Assembly (NCBI RefSeq): GCF_023159225.1
Contig: NC_063188.1
Location: 13,971,086 to 14,035,085, forward strand
Direction: 5' to 3'
DNA: 64,000 bases
From: Perognathus longimembris pacificus
Lineage: Eukaryota; Chordata; Mammalia; Rodentia; Heteromyidae
The notes beneath the pieces are model-generated. The model saw only the letters and a program-made list of their open reading frames with translations, searched no databases and was not told the DNA's origin. Positions within the stretch are counted from its first letter, which is position 1. Every line of letters begins with the position of its first letter. Of the stretch, positions 21,210 to 31,233 are shown piece by piece. A program made the translations under genes and the position numbers.

Positions 21210-21272
21210 CAAAGCTCGGTGCTTCAGGCCTCTAATCTTAGCTATTCAGGAGCCTGAGATCTGAGGATCACA
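21210..21272 (+). repeat. B1 head fragment of a SINE
   Basis: CTCTAATCTTAGCTATTCAG to CTGAGATCTGAGGATCACA only. Confidence 0.65.
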
Positions 21273-21284
21273 AAGAAATCTGAA

Positions 21285-21400
21285 TTTTATCTCATCTCAG
21301 CCTGAACTGTGGGTTCTTAGGCAAGTTACTCTATTTCTCTTTGCCTTATTTTTTCATTAATAAAGTATGACTAATACATGATAATTAAAAGACTCAAAAA
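21285..21400 (+). repeat. MIR
   Basis: TGTGGGTTCTTAGGCAAGTT, ACTCTATTTCTCTTTGCC, then TTTCATTAATAAAGTATGAC follows the MIR core in order. Confidence 0.6.
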
Positions 21401-21945
21401 CGCATAATATATGCAAAAAGTCTAGGACAGTATTTGGTAGCAATAATAATAACAATTTGTGGGTTGTAGCTTAAAACCAAGGGTAATAATTGTGTGCAAT
21501 GTTTTGCTTTGGGGAAATTTGATCTTTGTATTGTATTTTGTAGCATACCAAGAAAATAGAGAATGAGCAGGCAAACAGAAAATGATGTTCTCTGGAAACA
21601 ATATCCTATAATGAATCTTTCAGGAATTAGACATTTGACCCGAAGAGAAAAGGCTACATCTATTTTAAAGGCAGTCATATGTTTCAGGTAATAAATTCAT
21701 TTTATGTTCTTCCAAAGGGAATCCAGGGTGAAGCAAGGAGAAACAGAATTGAGCTCAGCATACTTTTAACAGTGTTTGCTATACAACAACCTAGCATAAT
21801 TGAAAAAAGCAGTGACCTCACTATCATTGTAAACACTTGAACAGATGTCAGATGCTCATCTGTTAGGGATGATTCGTGGAATTCAGTGAGTTTTACATTT
21901 TTCTGTATTGTCATTTATTTGACTTAAGTTCCTTTTACCAATAAG
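21401..21945. other. Unassigned non-coding stretch
   Basis: Nothing recognised. Minus-strand frames of 94 and 70 codons have no recognisable domain. Confidence 0.35.
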
Positions 21946-21955
21946 GATCTGATTG

Positions 21956-22136
21956 AATTATTATTTTTTGACAGTTGTGGGGCTTGAACTTGGGCTTGGG
22001 TGCTGTCACTGAGCAATTCTGCTCAAAGCCAGCCCTCTACCATTTTGACCCATAGCTCCACTTCTGGTTTCCTGGTGGTTAATTGGAGAAAAAAGTCTTA
22101 CAGCCTCCTAAGGAGCTAGGATTATAGGTGTGAGCT
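21956..22136 (-). repeat. B1-Geo SINE, antisense, internally deleted
   Basis: Lacks a block of the B1 region (jumps from AAAAGTCTTACAG to CCTCCTAAGGAGCTAGG). GATCTGATTG at 21946-21955 and 22137-22146 is a perfect target-site duplication. Confidence 0.88.
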
Positions 22137-22329
22137 GATCTGATTGCATTTTTATCCATATTTCTTTCTTGGAAGGTTTTTAACTTATAAGAAATACTAA
22201 CACACCAAGAAAGAAATTCTATTGTTTGTATTACAGAGTCAAAAAATTCAGAACCGAAATGCTCTTTAGTATTAAACAGGTATATTTCTTAATTACTGCT
22301 ACATCAATCACTTAAAAGTAAATTATCTT

Positions 22330-22880
22330 ATGTAGGCATAAGCAGTGACCTTCCAAATGGGAACCTTAATAGCTCAGGAAATAAAAACAGGATTTAACAA
22401 ATGGGACTACATCAAGTTGAAAGCCTCTGCTACATAGTGAAGAAAAGAATCACTAGTCCAACAGCTCACAGAATGGAAGAACAACTTGCCATATCTAGAA
22501 TAAATAAAGAACGCAAAAAATTTAACATCAGAACAACAAGTAATCCAATCAACAAATGCTCAGATGACCTAAATGGGCACTTTTCTTTCTTTCTTTCTCT
22601 TTTTTTTTTGGTTGCAAGACTAAGAATTGAAGTCAGTACCTGCTGCTTTGCTCATTGACTACTAGTCTAGCAATTGAGCCACGCCTCCAACCCCTAAATG
22701 GACAGGTCAAAAGAAGTTCAAATGGCCAATAAGTACGTGCAATTTTTTTCTGTAGCCACCAAGGACATGAATGTGTCCCAAAGCCTTATTGCAATTCAGT
22801 CATGTGGTCTTTTAGGGGATATATTATTAAAATTTCCATCATCATTGGGAAAGCATTCTCAACACCTAGGTTATTAATTA
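22330..22880 (+). repeat. Old L1 ORF2 remnant, interrupted by a SINE
   Basis: AACAAATGGGACTACATCAA, CAGAATGGAAGAACAACTTG and AAATGGACAGGTCAAAAGAA correspond to the ORF2 3' half. Multiple stops are present. The SINE at 22580 splits it. Confidence 0.75.
22580..22692 (-). repeat. tRNA-derived SINE of the third type, antisense
   Basis: Same type as at 16069. CCTAAATGGGCA (22568-22579) and CCTAAATGGACA (22693-22704) are its target-site duplication within the L1. The tail side is CT-rich. Confidence 0.8.
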
Positions 22881-22895
22881 AGTAATTATTCTTAT

Positions 22896-23354
22896 TTTGT
22901 CAGATGTTGGGCTTGAACTCAGGGCCTGAGCACTGTGCCTGACCTTTTTTGCTCAAGGCTAGTGCTCTACCACTTTGTTTTGTTTTGTTTTGTTTTGGCC
23001 AGTCCTGGGCCTTGGACTCAGGGCCTGAGCACTGTCCCTGGCTTCTTTTTTGCTCAAGGCTAGCACTCTACCACTTGAGCCACAGCGCCACGTCTGGCCA
23101 TTTTCTGTATATGTGGTGCTGAGGAATCGAATCCAGGGCCTCATGTATACGAGGCAAGCACTCTTGCCACTAGGCCATATCCCCAGCCCCGTGCTCTACC
23201 ACTTTGAGCCACAGCACCACTTCCGGTTTTCTGGTGGTTCATTGGAGATAAGAGCTCATGAACTTTCCTGCCTGGGCTGGGTTTGAACCATAATCCTCAG
23301 ATCTCAGCCTCCTGGGTAGCTAGGATTACACACGTGAGCCTCCAGTGCCCAGCT
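22896..23354 (-). repeat. B1-Geo SINE, antisense, split by IDL-Geo
   Basis: Left piece to 22977, right piece from 23191. Together they make one B1-Geo from GTTGGGCTTGAACTCAGG to GAGCCTCCAGTGCCCAGC, interrupted in Geo by the element below. Confidence 0.9.
22978..23190 (-). repeat. IDL-Geo SINE nested in a B1-Geo
   Basis: Sits between two perfect copies of GTGCTCTACCACTTTG (22962-22977 and 23191-23206). Tail is (TTTTG)n on the + strand. Diagnostic positions are intermediate between old and young subgroups. Confidence 0.95.
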
Positions 23355-24260
23355 TCCACACAGGTTTTAGTACATTTGAATTAACAAATTCCCACAAGAC
23401 TTTCAATATGTTAAGTAGTGAGTTTCCCTTCCCTACTCACTGAGACACAGTAATTAATTCAATTTTGGTGACAAGTCCACTGTGAATGAGGGGTGAGGTG
23501 TGAAGGAAACTGTGTTACTTGAAAAAGGGAATATTCTTTGGCAAGGAATTTTTCAAATATATTTACAATTTTATAGACAGATACAACATATATGTACATG
23601 CATTGAAGCACAGGGCACACCTGTGGTTAAAATCGGACACCCATATATTGTTCTACACACACCTTTTATTTATTTGGGATTACAGGTGCACATAACACAG
23701 CTGACCTATTTGTTCATTTGAGGGGTGATCTCAGTAATTTTTTTTTCAAGCTGGCCTCCAACTATACCCTTTCAATCTCTGCTTCTTATTCACAACTTGA
23801 ATACTGTTCCTAAAATCACTTTTAGTTCATAGTAAACACTGCCTGCTCCAACAGTAAACTGATTGCTTTACAATAACTCCAACTCCTATTTAAGTTTACC
23901 TTTAACGCTAAACCTCATTTATCATCCTTTGGGTTTTCTCAACTTCAAAGGTATGTGTTAAGTACTGTCCAAACTTCACAGGATACATAGCAGGTCCAGA
24001 GCACTTGGTTGATCCCAAACTCTGATTTGCCCCACAGATTAAGGGAATTGGGGCAGTAATGAACAGGATTATGATCATCTTTAATGTATTCTGCACTTAT
24101 AAGTTATTTTCTCTGATCAATGCTTCTTGGCTTGTAAGGCTTATGAGGAACTACCGAATGCATCAAGCACGTTTTTCATTAGATAATGTAACATTTCCAT
24201 CCAGGATATTTGCTGTATTTGAAGTATTTGCTGTGCATGTTTTCAACGGCAAATTAGGGA
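23355..24260. other. Mostly unassigned; possible old B1-like piece
   Basis: Around 23680-23790, TGGGATTACAGGTGCACATA and AAGCTGGCCTCCAACTATAC look like a decayed antisense B1-type unit. Nothing else is recognised. Confidence 0.35.
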
Positions 24261-24269
24261 TAAAATTCC

Positions 24270-24506
24270 TTTTGGTTTTAATTGTCCTGGGTTTGAAGTC
24301 TGAGCTTGAATGCTGTCCCTTAACTTTTGTGCTCAAGGCTAGTGTTCTACTACTTGAGCCACAGCTCTACCTCCAGCCTTGCCAGTGATTAACTGGAGTT
24401 AAGAGTCTCATGGACTTTCCTGCTTGGGCTGGCTTCAAAATGTGATCCTTAGATCTCAGACTCCCGGGTGGCTAAGATTATAGGTGTGAGCCACTGGTGT
24501 CCAGCC
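24270..24506 (-). repeat. B1-Geo SINE, antisense
   Basis: From GTCCTGGGTTTGAAGTCTGA to GAGCCACTGGTGTCCAGCC. AAAATTCC on both sides (24262-24269, 24507-24514) is a short target-site duplication. Confidence 0.87.
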
Positions 24507-24514
24507 AAAATTCC

Positions 24515-25305
24515 CGTTTTTACATTCTGCTTCATGAATAAGATTATGTTTACAGACACACACATGCACACACACATCCTTGACCGTTTTATGTTAGGCA
24601 GGACTTTCTGTGCCATAGTTCGATCTAAGTTCAGTTTCTTTAAAATGCAATACTTTTTTTTCAACAAAGAACTAGATCCTGAAAATGTAAATATAGAATT
24701 ATCTCATAACCTAAATAATGATAGTCTAAAGAAATAAAAGCTACTTCAATGCTAACAAAGAAGAAACTTAAATGAATGCAAAAAGGGATGTCTAGAAATG
24801 AACCAAACCTTTGCAAAGAAACAAAACAAAACCAAACCCAGGGATCATTGCTTCGAGAAAGATGGCTTAATCTTTGTAAAACAGTGAGCTTTGTGGAACT
24901 GGACCTTTGTTCCCATACTTCTGTTCCCAGCTCTGCAGAGGCCTTGGAAGCCATTTTCCCACAGTCAGTGAAAACCGGAAGTTTAAGCCATCCCTGGTAG
25001 GGACAGAATAGAGACAAAGTGTTTTTATGGGCCAAGCCTTAGACAACTGTTTTTACTTGAATTGTCTGGAATTTCCCTAGAAAACCCCACTCCTAAGGCT
25101 ATCTTTATTTTAACTGATTCAAAACTTACTCAGTGTGAAGAGTCTCTTTTTCAGAGATGTTAGCACATACTATTTAACCATCCAGCAGTAAAAATAGCTA
25201 GGGAAAATACAAGCAAACCCCCCCCAAAACAAACAAACACCCCCAAACTAAAACCAAAAAGACCCCAACAACTTAAAATGAAAAAGAAAGAAATGAGATA
25301 CATGA
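24515..25305. other. Unassigned non-coding stretch
   Basis: No recognised gene or repeat. The 124-codon minus frame at 24661-25035 overlaps a 74-codon plus frame, and neither shows a domain. Confidence 0.35.
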
Positions 25306-25681
25306 TTGCAGTAGTCAGATTTTCTTTGCTGTGACAAAATGACACATAACTTAACGGAAGAAAGTTTTTTTTTTGCAAGTCTTTGCTTCAGAAGGTTCAG
25401 TGCATGGTCTCTTGGCCACATGAAGTTGGGCACAAAATTGTAGTTGTGGAAGCACGTGGTGGAGATGTTTCTTCACTTCACGATGGACAGGAAGTAGAGA
25501 ACAAGGAAAGGACCAGGGACTAGGTATAACCTTCAAAGGTCTTCCCCCTGGGGCTTATTTCTTCCAGCTAGGCTCTTCTACTTACAGATTCCATCACTTC
25601 CCACAATAGAAACAGCAACTGGAGATGAAGGCTTTAACACAGGAGCATTTGGGGGACATTTCATATTCAAACCATAACAAT
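25306..25681 (-). repeat. ERVL-MaLR-type LTR, antisense
   Basis: From GTCAGATTTTCTTTGCTGTG, through GGTTCAGTGCATGGTCTCTT and GGACCAGGGACTAGGTATA, to GGGGGACATTTCATATTC followed by AAACCATAACA. The order matches rodent MaLR LTRs read in reverse. Confidence 0.7.
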
Positions 25682-26029
25682 AGCCAGCTTAAAAAAAAAT
25701 CTCGAATAGCTTCATGGATGTCCGGAAGGTTATATACATGCATGGAGCTTTGTGCACAAGTCAAAGCTATATAAATTCTCAAGACAAACATGAAAAGAAA
25801 TGAAGCTTTCACCCCTAACTGACCTTGAGGCTACAGTCCAGACATAAAGGTAAGGTCAAGTTGTCAATGACCTGAATGCTGAAGACCTGCTTGAACACAA
25901 ATGCATAGTCTTTCAGAAAAGCCTGGAAAACTTGCTAGAGCTTGGAAAAACCTCTTCTCAGTCTTTAGATGACCACTAGGCTCACTGATCAGAGTTTTAG
26001 CAATCACAAATAACAAAGAAAATGAACCA
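25682..26029. other. Unassigned non-coding stretch
   Basis: Nothing recognised. Confidence 0.35.
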
Positions 26030-26290
26030 TTTGCTGATTTCAAAATTTCCTACTGCACATAAATCAAGACAATGTGATACTGATGTAAAGACAGACAGAG
26101 ATGAATGGAATCGAATAGAATCCATAAGTAAACCCATATATTAATGGTCAATTGATTCTCAACAAGACTGCCAAAACCATTGAAGGGGGAAAGAATAGTC
26201 TTTTCAAAAAAAGGGACAACTGGATATCCACATCTAAAAGAATAAAGTTGGGTTCCTACGTCATACTACATGCAAAATTTTACCAGAAAG
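26030..26290 (+). repeat. Old L1 ORF2 remnant
   Basis: TGGAATCGAATAGAATCCAT, AATGGTCAATTGATTCTCAA and AAAGAATAAAGTTGGGTTCC follow ORF2 order. Frames are broken. Confidence 0.65.
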
Positions 26291-26305
26291 CAAATGTGCA
26301 GGAAG

Positions 26306-26449
26306 AAAAGAGGGTCATGATGGCTGAATAGAGGTGCACTACACTGGTCTCCAAGAAAGGAAGAACTGTATTTCAATGACAACAACCAGTGAAGCGCTCT
26401 GGGCTTCAGTAAAGGAATGACAGGATATCTGAACAAAATGATTGGCAAC

Positions 26450-26450
<1 letters not shown>
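26306..26450 (+). repeat. Possible L1 5'-UTR-like fragment
   Basis: GGTCATGATGGCTGAATAGA resembles the opening of mammalian L1 5' UTRs (an AAGATGGC..AATAG-type start). The identity is an inference from a short motif. Confidence 0.3.

Positions 26451-26488
<38 letters not shown>
26451..26488. repeat. (GA)n microsatellite
   Basis: Uninterrupted GA run. Confidence 0.9.
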
Positions 26489-26490
<2 letters not shown>

Positions 26491-26535
26491 TACAAGAGCA
26501 ATTCCACTTCTCCAGCTAGCTAGAACTCTACCTGG

Positions 26536-27357
26536 TTGGACAAATGGGACTGCATCAAACTGCAGAGCTTCTGCACGGCAAAGGACATAGCTCTCAAGAT
26601 AAACAGAAAGCCCACAGACTGGGAGAAGATCTTTACCGGACATTCAACAGACAAAGGCCTCATCTCTAAAATATATGCAGAACTAAAAAAATTACCTTCT
26701 TCCAAAACAAAACCGCAAAGAACCAATAGCCCCCTCATCAAGTGGGCTAAAGACTTACAAAGAAACTTCTCTGATGAGGAAATGAGAATGGCCAATAGAC
26801 ATATGAAAAAATGCTCTACATCACTGGCCATAAAGGAAATGCAAATCAAAACAACATTGAGATTCCATCTCACCCCAGTAAGAATGTCATATATCAAGAA
26901 AACTAATAATAACAATTGTTGGAGGGGATGTGGCCAAAAGGGAACCCTACTTCATTGTTGGTGGGAATGTAAACTGGTTCAGCCACTCTGGCAAGCAGTA
27001 TGGAGATTCCTCAGAAGGCTCAATATAGAACTCCCCTATGACCCAGCAGCCCCACTGTTGGGTATCTATCCAAAAGCCCACAAACAAAATCACAGTAATG
27101 CCACCAGCACAACAATGTTCATCGCAGCACAATTTGTCATAGCTAGAATCTGGAACCAACCCAGATGCCCCTCCATAGATGAATGGATCAGGAAAATGTG
27201 GTACATATACACAATGGAATTTTATGCCTCTATCAGAAAGAATGACATTGTTCCATTTGTAAGGAAATGGAGGGACTTGGAAAAAATTATACTAAGTGAA
27301 GTGAGCCAGACCCAAAGAAACATGGACTCTATGGCCTCCCTTATTGGGAATAATTAG
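26536..27357 (+). pseudogene. L1 ORF2 C-terminal fragment (273 codons open)
   Basis: ORF2 protein is the L1 endonuclease/reverse transcriptase. Here only the region downstream of the reverse-transcriptase domain remains, because the insertion is 5'-truncated. The frame is open to a TAG at 27355-27357, which shows the copy is young. The C-terminal cysteine-rich motif has the canonical C-x3-C-x7-H-x4-C spacing: C128, C132, H140, C145 within this frame, in CWRGC and HCWWEC. The conserved [16 protein letters not shown] and [10 protein letters not shown] blocks follow. The first codon listed is TTG contributed by the junction, so there is no true start. It cannot encode a working enzyme. Confidence 0.93.
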
Positions 27358-27729
27358 TACAGGTTTAGGCAAGCCATAGCAGAGCATCACAAGGCCCAAT
27401 AGCTATACCCTTAGGAACACATAAGATGATGCTAAGTGAAATGAACTCCATGTTATGGAAACAATTGATATATCACAGTTGTAACTACTTTCAACGTCCT
27501 ATGTGTATGTGTAGTTTCTATTATTGATGATGTTCTTGTATCACCTTCCTATGGTTGTACCTACACTATCTCTGTAATCTTATCTGAGTATATTGGAAAT
27601 CGTGTTTACTGGTATTGGAAGTAGGAAATTCAAAGGGAATACCAAATTTGAGAGACACAGGGTAAAAAAAGAGAAATAACTACAAAAGCAATACTTGCAA
27701 AACTGTTTGGTGTAAGTGAACTGAACACC

Positions 27730-27762
27730 TGGGGGGGAGGGAAAGGGGGGAGGGAGGGGGGC
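27730..27762 (+). other. G-rich polypurine tract in L1 3' UTR
   Basis: Several runs of three or more G (GGGGGGGAGGGAAAGGGGGG, then AGGGAGGGGGG) satisfy a G-quadruplex pattern. Equivalent but weaker tracts lie in the L1 copies at 20.5 and 52.0 kb. Confidence 0.8.
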
Positions 27763-27847
27763 ATGAGGGACAAGGTAACAAACAGTACAAGAAATGTATC
27801 CAATGCCCAACGTATGATACTGTAACCTCTCTGTACATAAGTTTGAT

Positions 27848-27853
27848 AATAAA
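27848..27853 (+). terminator. L1's own poly(A) signal (bypassed)
   Basis: AATAAA near the normal end of the L1 3' UTR, followed by an A run at 27863-27869. The sequence then continues as non-L1 DNA up to the outer tail. Confidence 0.75.
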
Positions 27854-27870
27854 AATTTGAGGAAAAAAAG

Positions 27871-27989
27871 AAGTAAAATGAACCTTTTTAACTATACCTT
27901 CTAATATGAGGAAATTTAATGTAAATATATTTGAAAAATCTCATGCATAGAAAATTTACTTTACATATTATAATAAAAATTCTGGTATG
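27871..27989 (+). mobile_element. Candidate 3'-transduced segment
   Basis: About 119 bases of AT-rich, non-L1 sequence lie between the L1 end and the outer A tail, inside the target-site duplication. It ends with its own AATAAA at 27972-27977, about 13 bases before the tail. This is the arrangement produced when an L1 transcript reads past its own signal. Confidence 0.72.
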
Positions 27990-28027
27990 AAAAAAAAAAA
28001 AAAGAACTCTACCTGGCTGGGAAATGG

Positions 28028-28330
28028 TAATGAGGAAGCACTGGACACATTTGTAATCCGGGAGATGGAGACAAGGAAGGATGACAGTTTCAAGCCAGGC
28101 CAGCCAAAAAAAATGTGAGACCACCATCTTGGCATACAAGAAAAACTAGCCTTGACAGTGTGTGCCTGTGATATCACCTGCATGGGAGATGTTAAGGAGG
28201 AAGATCTCTATCCAAAGCCCTGGACAAAAACATGAAACCCCTACCTGAAAAATGACAAAAGGAAGAAAGTCTGAGCGTATAACTCAAGCAATAGAGCTCC
28301 TGTCTAACAAGCACTCCTAGGCAAATATCC
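28028..28330 (+). repeat. Old B1/ID composite SINE
   Basis: B1-like pieces (ACACATTTGTAATCCGGGAG; GTGTGTGCCTGTGATATCAC) are followed by an ID-like piece (GAGCGTATAACTCAAGCAAT then AGAGCTCCTGTCTAACAAGC). Resembles the composite at 14.1 kb. Confidence 0.5.
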
Positions 28331-28334
28331 AAAG

Positions 28335-28735
28335 GAAATGAAAATTTATGTCCCACAAAAATGCATGTATAAAATGTTTAACAGCGTTATTTAGAACATC
28401 TAAAAAGCGGAAACCATTTATCTTTCAATGGAAGGATAGATAAATATAATAAAGCATACCCATATCGTGGAATAATATTTGGCAATGAAAAGCAATGAAG
28501 CAGTAATCTTCACTACAGCATGATTCCTTTTTGGTCAAGAATAGGTAAATCTGTAAGGCAGAAAGTAGATACAAAAAATATGGGTTTTTTTGGGGGGGCA
28601 TGATAAAATGTTCTGGTATTGTGCAGTAGTGATATTTGCACAGCCTTATAAATATACTGAATTGCATGCTTTCAAATGGTGAAATTTGGAGAATGTGAAT
28701 TATTATTGCAATAAAAACATCATAGAGAGAAAGGA
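28335..28735 (+). repeat. Old L1 3' end
   Basis: CAGCGTTATTTAGAACATCT, GGAATAATATTTGGCAATGA, AAATGTTCTGGTATTGTGCA and CTTTCAAATGGTGAAATTTG follow the 3' region of an older L1 subfamily. Confidence 0.7.
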
Positions 28736-28746
28736 TAGAGAGAGTG

Positions 28747-28795
<49 letters not shown>

Positions 28796-29014
28796 GGTCA
28801 TGGGGCTTGAATTCAGGGCTTGAGCACTGTTCCTGAGCTTTTGAACTCAAGGCTAGCACTTTGCTCCATAACTCCACTTCCACTTCTGGTTTTCTGATGG
28901 TTAATTGGATATAAGAGTTTCACAGGCTTCTCTGCCCAGGGTTGGCTTTGAACAGTGATCCTCAGATCGCAGTCCCCTGAGTAGGATTACAGGCATGAGC
29001 CACTGATGTTCAGC
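28736..29014 (-). repeat. B1-Geo SINE, antisense, with (GA)n tail
   Basis: GA repeat (about 28752-28793) lies exactly at the tail position. The body runs from GTCATGGGGCTTGAATTCAG to GAGCCACTGATGTTCAGC. Confidence 0.87.
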
Positions 29015-29704
29015 TCTGACCTATGATTTTATTAGGTATTTCTTTCTAAGCAAATTTCAACCCATATTCTAATAACCTAGACTTTTCAATGATCAAGTTT
29101 GGGGCTGGGATGTGAATACAATTCACTTCTTTGGATTTCCAGAGGAGGCAGAATGATGTTATCTCTTGAAATAAATCATCCTTGCTCTTCCAAATGAAAT
29201 TCAAGTGTTAGAAAGCATGGTGTGTTTTTTTTTAAACACACACTTAAAGTTGTTTACACATTTGTCATTCTTCTCAAGTGAAAAATGTGTGCAACTCTCT
29301 TCAAAACAATTGTGTGTGTTTAAGAAATATAGCATTTTAAAAAAATGGAAAAAGCCACTTTATACCAAGTTGCAATTGCTTAAAAATTACCAGTGCCTAC
29401 ATGCTTGTCATTGCATGTTAAAGGTTGATTAGCTGGAACAAGATGGGAACAGAAGAGTACATCGTACAGAAAAAAGAGAACAGGCGCTTCCTACATAGAA
29501 TTGCGGTTACCCAGGTAACCATATCCTAGAAAAACAATTACACAATCTTAGGCAATTGGAGTGCATGGAGGGCAGTATGAAATATTATACACCTTTTTCC
29601 TTTCCATATTACATCCATTTGGACAATACAGTAAGTAGAAGGTAGACTGAAGTTATAGAGAAATACAAACACTCTGTGGCGAAACTTGTCTTCATCTTTT
29701 GTTT
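29015..29704. other. Unassigned non-coding stretch
   Basis: No gene or secure repeat seen. Confidence 0.4.
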
Positions 29705-29938
29705 TTTGTTGGTTGGTCATGGGGCTGGAGCTTGGGGGTGAGGCAACTGTCCGTGAGCTCGTTTACTCGGGGTTAACACTCTACCACTTTAAGCCACAGC
29801 TCTGCTTCTAGTTTTTGAGCAGTTAATTGGAGATAAGCGTTGCAAGGGACTTTTCTGCCTAAGTTAGCTTTGAACCATGTTCCTCAGACCTCAGCCTCCG
29901 AGTAGGTAGGATTACAAGTGTGAACCACCAGCACCTAG
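29705..29938 (-). repeat. B1-Geo SINE, antisense
   Basis: From GGTTGGTCATGGGGCTGGAG to GTGAACCACCAGCACCTAGC. Quite diverged. Confidence 0.85.
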
Positions 29939-30539
29939 CAAATATGTGATTTGTATAGGGAAGGAAGGGGTGGTAGCTAAGTATGGTAGAAAGAGAAAGT
30001 GGAGTAAGAGAAGTCGAAAAGTTCTATTTAATGTTATGTTCAAGTAAGAAAGAGGAAGAAGAAATAAGGAAAATTGGGAAGGTAAACATCTCAAAACACC
30101 AAATGAAAAATAAAAATACAACAAATGATATCCAGGCAATCTAGTTGCCAGGTAAAAAGTATATGTGATGAAGAAAGATGAGAAAGAAAGGTGGAAGAAA
30201 ATATGAACAAGAGAGTTATTCTACTGGTAGATCAAAAGAAAGTACAAGTTGGCAAGGACTATAGAAAGGAGAAGAAATTATGATTTTAAATTAAATACTG
30301 AAAGACAGGCGTTGTAGCTTAGCTATGACTTCACAGAAAAGGGCAAGAAAGCAGAGTTAAAAAGAAAATGGAGACAAGTGAAGAAATTTGCCAATAGTAA
30401 ATAAATAAAAAGAAATCCCTAGAGACAAATGAGTAATAGGAATCAGAACAGCCAAACGGAAACGGCACCAAATGCAAATAGATTTCCCTACAACAAAACA
30501 TGAATGTTCAGTTGTTCTTATGAATAAATACATACATAA
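29939..30539. other. Unassigned purine-rich stretch
   Basis: A/G-rich on the + strand (GAAAGAGGAAGAAGAAATAA). No gene. The minus-strand 114-codon frame at 30357-30701 runs into the possible L1 5' region and has no domain. Confidence 0.35.
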
Positions 30540-31200
30540 ATATGCATCCGTCTGTGGAGTGCAAGGGGCTGCGGCTAGCAGTGAGTTAGAAGGTCTGAGC
30601 CCACCCAGAGCACACAGAGCCAGGGCACAGAGTCTAAGTGCTGTTCCTTCTTTGGTCTCAGGTGGTAATGGGATGGTCTCCTGACCAGAGGCCTCAGACA
30701 AATGCCATGCCTAAGCCTATGGTCATGTTGTCAGTGACCCAGCTGCCTCTCTGGCAAGGTTTCCTGGGATTGTAATTGCTCCTTCCCAGGTCTCCAGAGA
30801 AACTCAGTCTCCAGTAATAGACACTCTCTAAAGATGGTAGAATGCCAGTTTTTCACCCAGGCTAGCCTTTCTTGCTTGAGTAGTCACTACCTCATGAAAT
30901 CCTGTACTAGGATTAAGCCTTACAGGATGTGTGGGTAGTGAGAAGGACTTGTTTTATCTTATAATGGTCTCTTTGCTTCCCCTCTCCTTCCACAGATGCT
31001 GAGGACAGACTCAGACTGCTGTTCTTCTCCTGAGTCTGTTCACTGTAGTATTCTGTCTCCTGCCACTTCTTTTGTGGTTCGTGGTTCTCTTCCTCTCATT
31101 TTCTCTTCATGATCTAGTCTCTTCTGTGTCACCTGATTGTTCTCGTTCATGGAGTGAAAATGGGAGAGCCCTTTAATCTTCCATCTTGCCCCACTTTCCT
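30540..31200 (-). repeat. Possible L1 5'-UTR-like region, antisense
   Basis: Locally GC-richer than its surroundings. Read on the minus strand it opens near GGGGCAAGATGGAAGATTAA, reminiscent of an L1 5' end. No ORF1 follows in the expected place, so the identification is tentative. Confidence 0.3.
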
Positions 31201-31233
31201 TAATATTATTCGTAAGAGATTTTAAAAAAGTGG

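Larger units (their letters stand above)
26522..28020 (+). mobile_element. L1, 5'-truncated, with target-site duplication and 3' transduction
   Basis: AGAACTCTACCTGGTTGG (26522-26539) and AGAACTCTACCTGGCTGG (28003-28020) bracket the insertion: 18 bases, one mismatch. Inside are the ORF2 3' end, the 3' UTR with the usual AATAAA at 27848, a short A run, about 119 extra bases, a second AATAAA at 27972 and a 14-A tail (27990-28003). This is the youngest-looking L1 in the window. Confidence 0.93.

Noticed and set aside
26536..27357. A 273-codon frame as a host gene
   Set aside because: It is the C-terminal part of L1 ORF2 in a 5'-truncated insertion with clear target-site duplications.
27720..27790. 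G-rich run as a possible immunoglobulin-switch or telomere-like repeat
   Set aside because: It is the polypurine tract of the L1 3' UTR, present in the other L1 copies as well.
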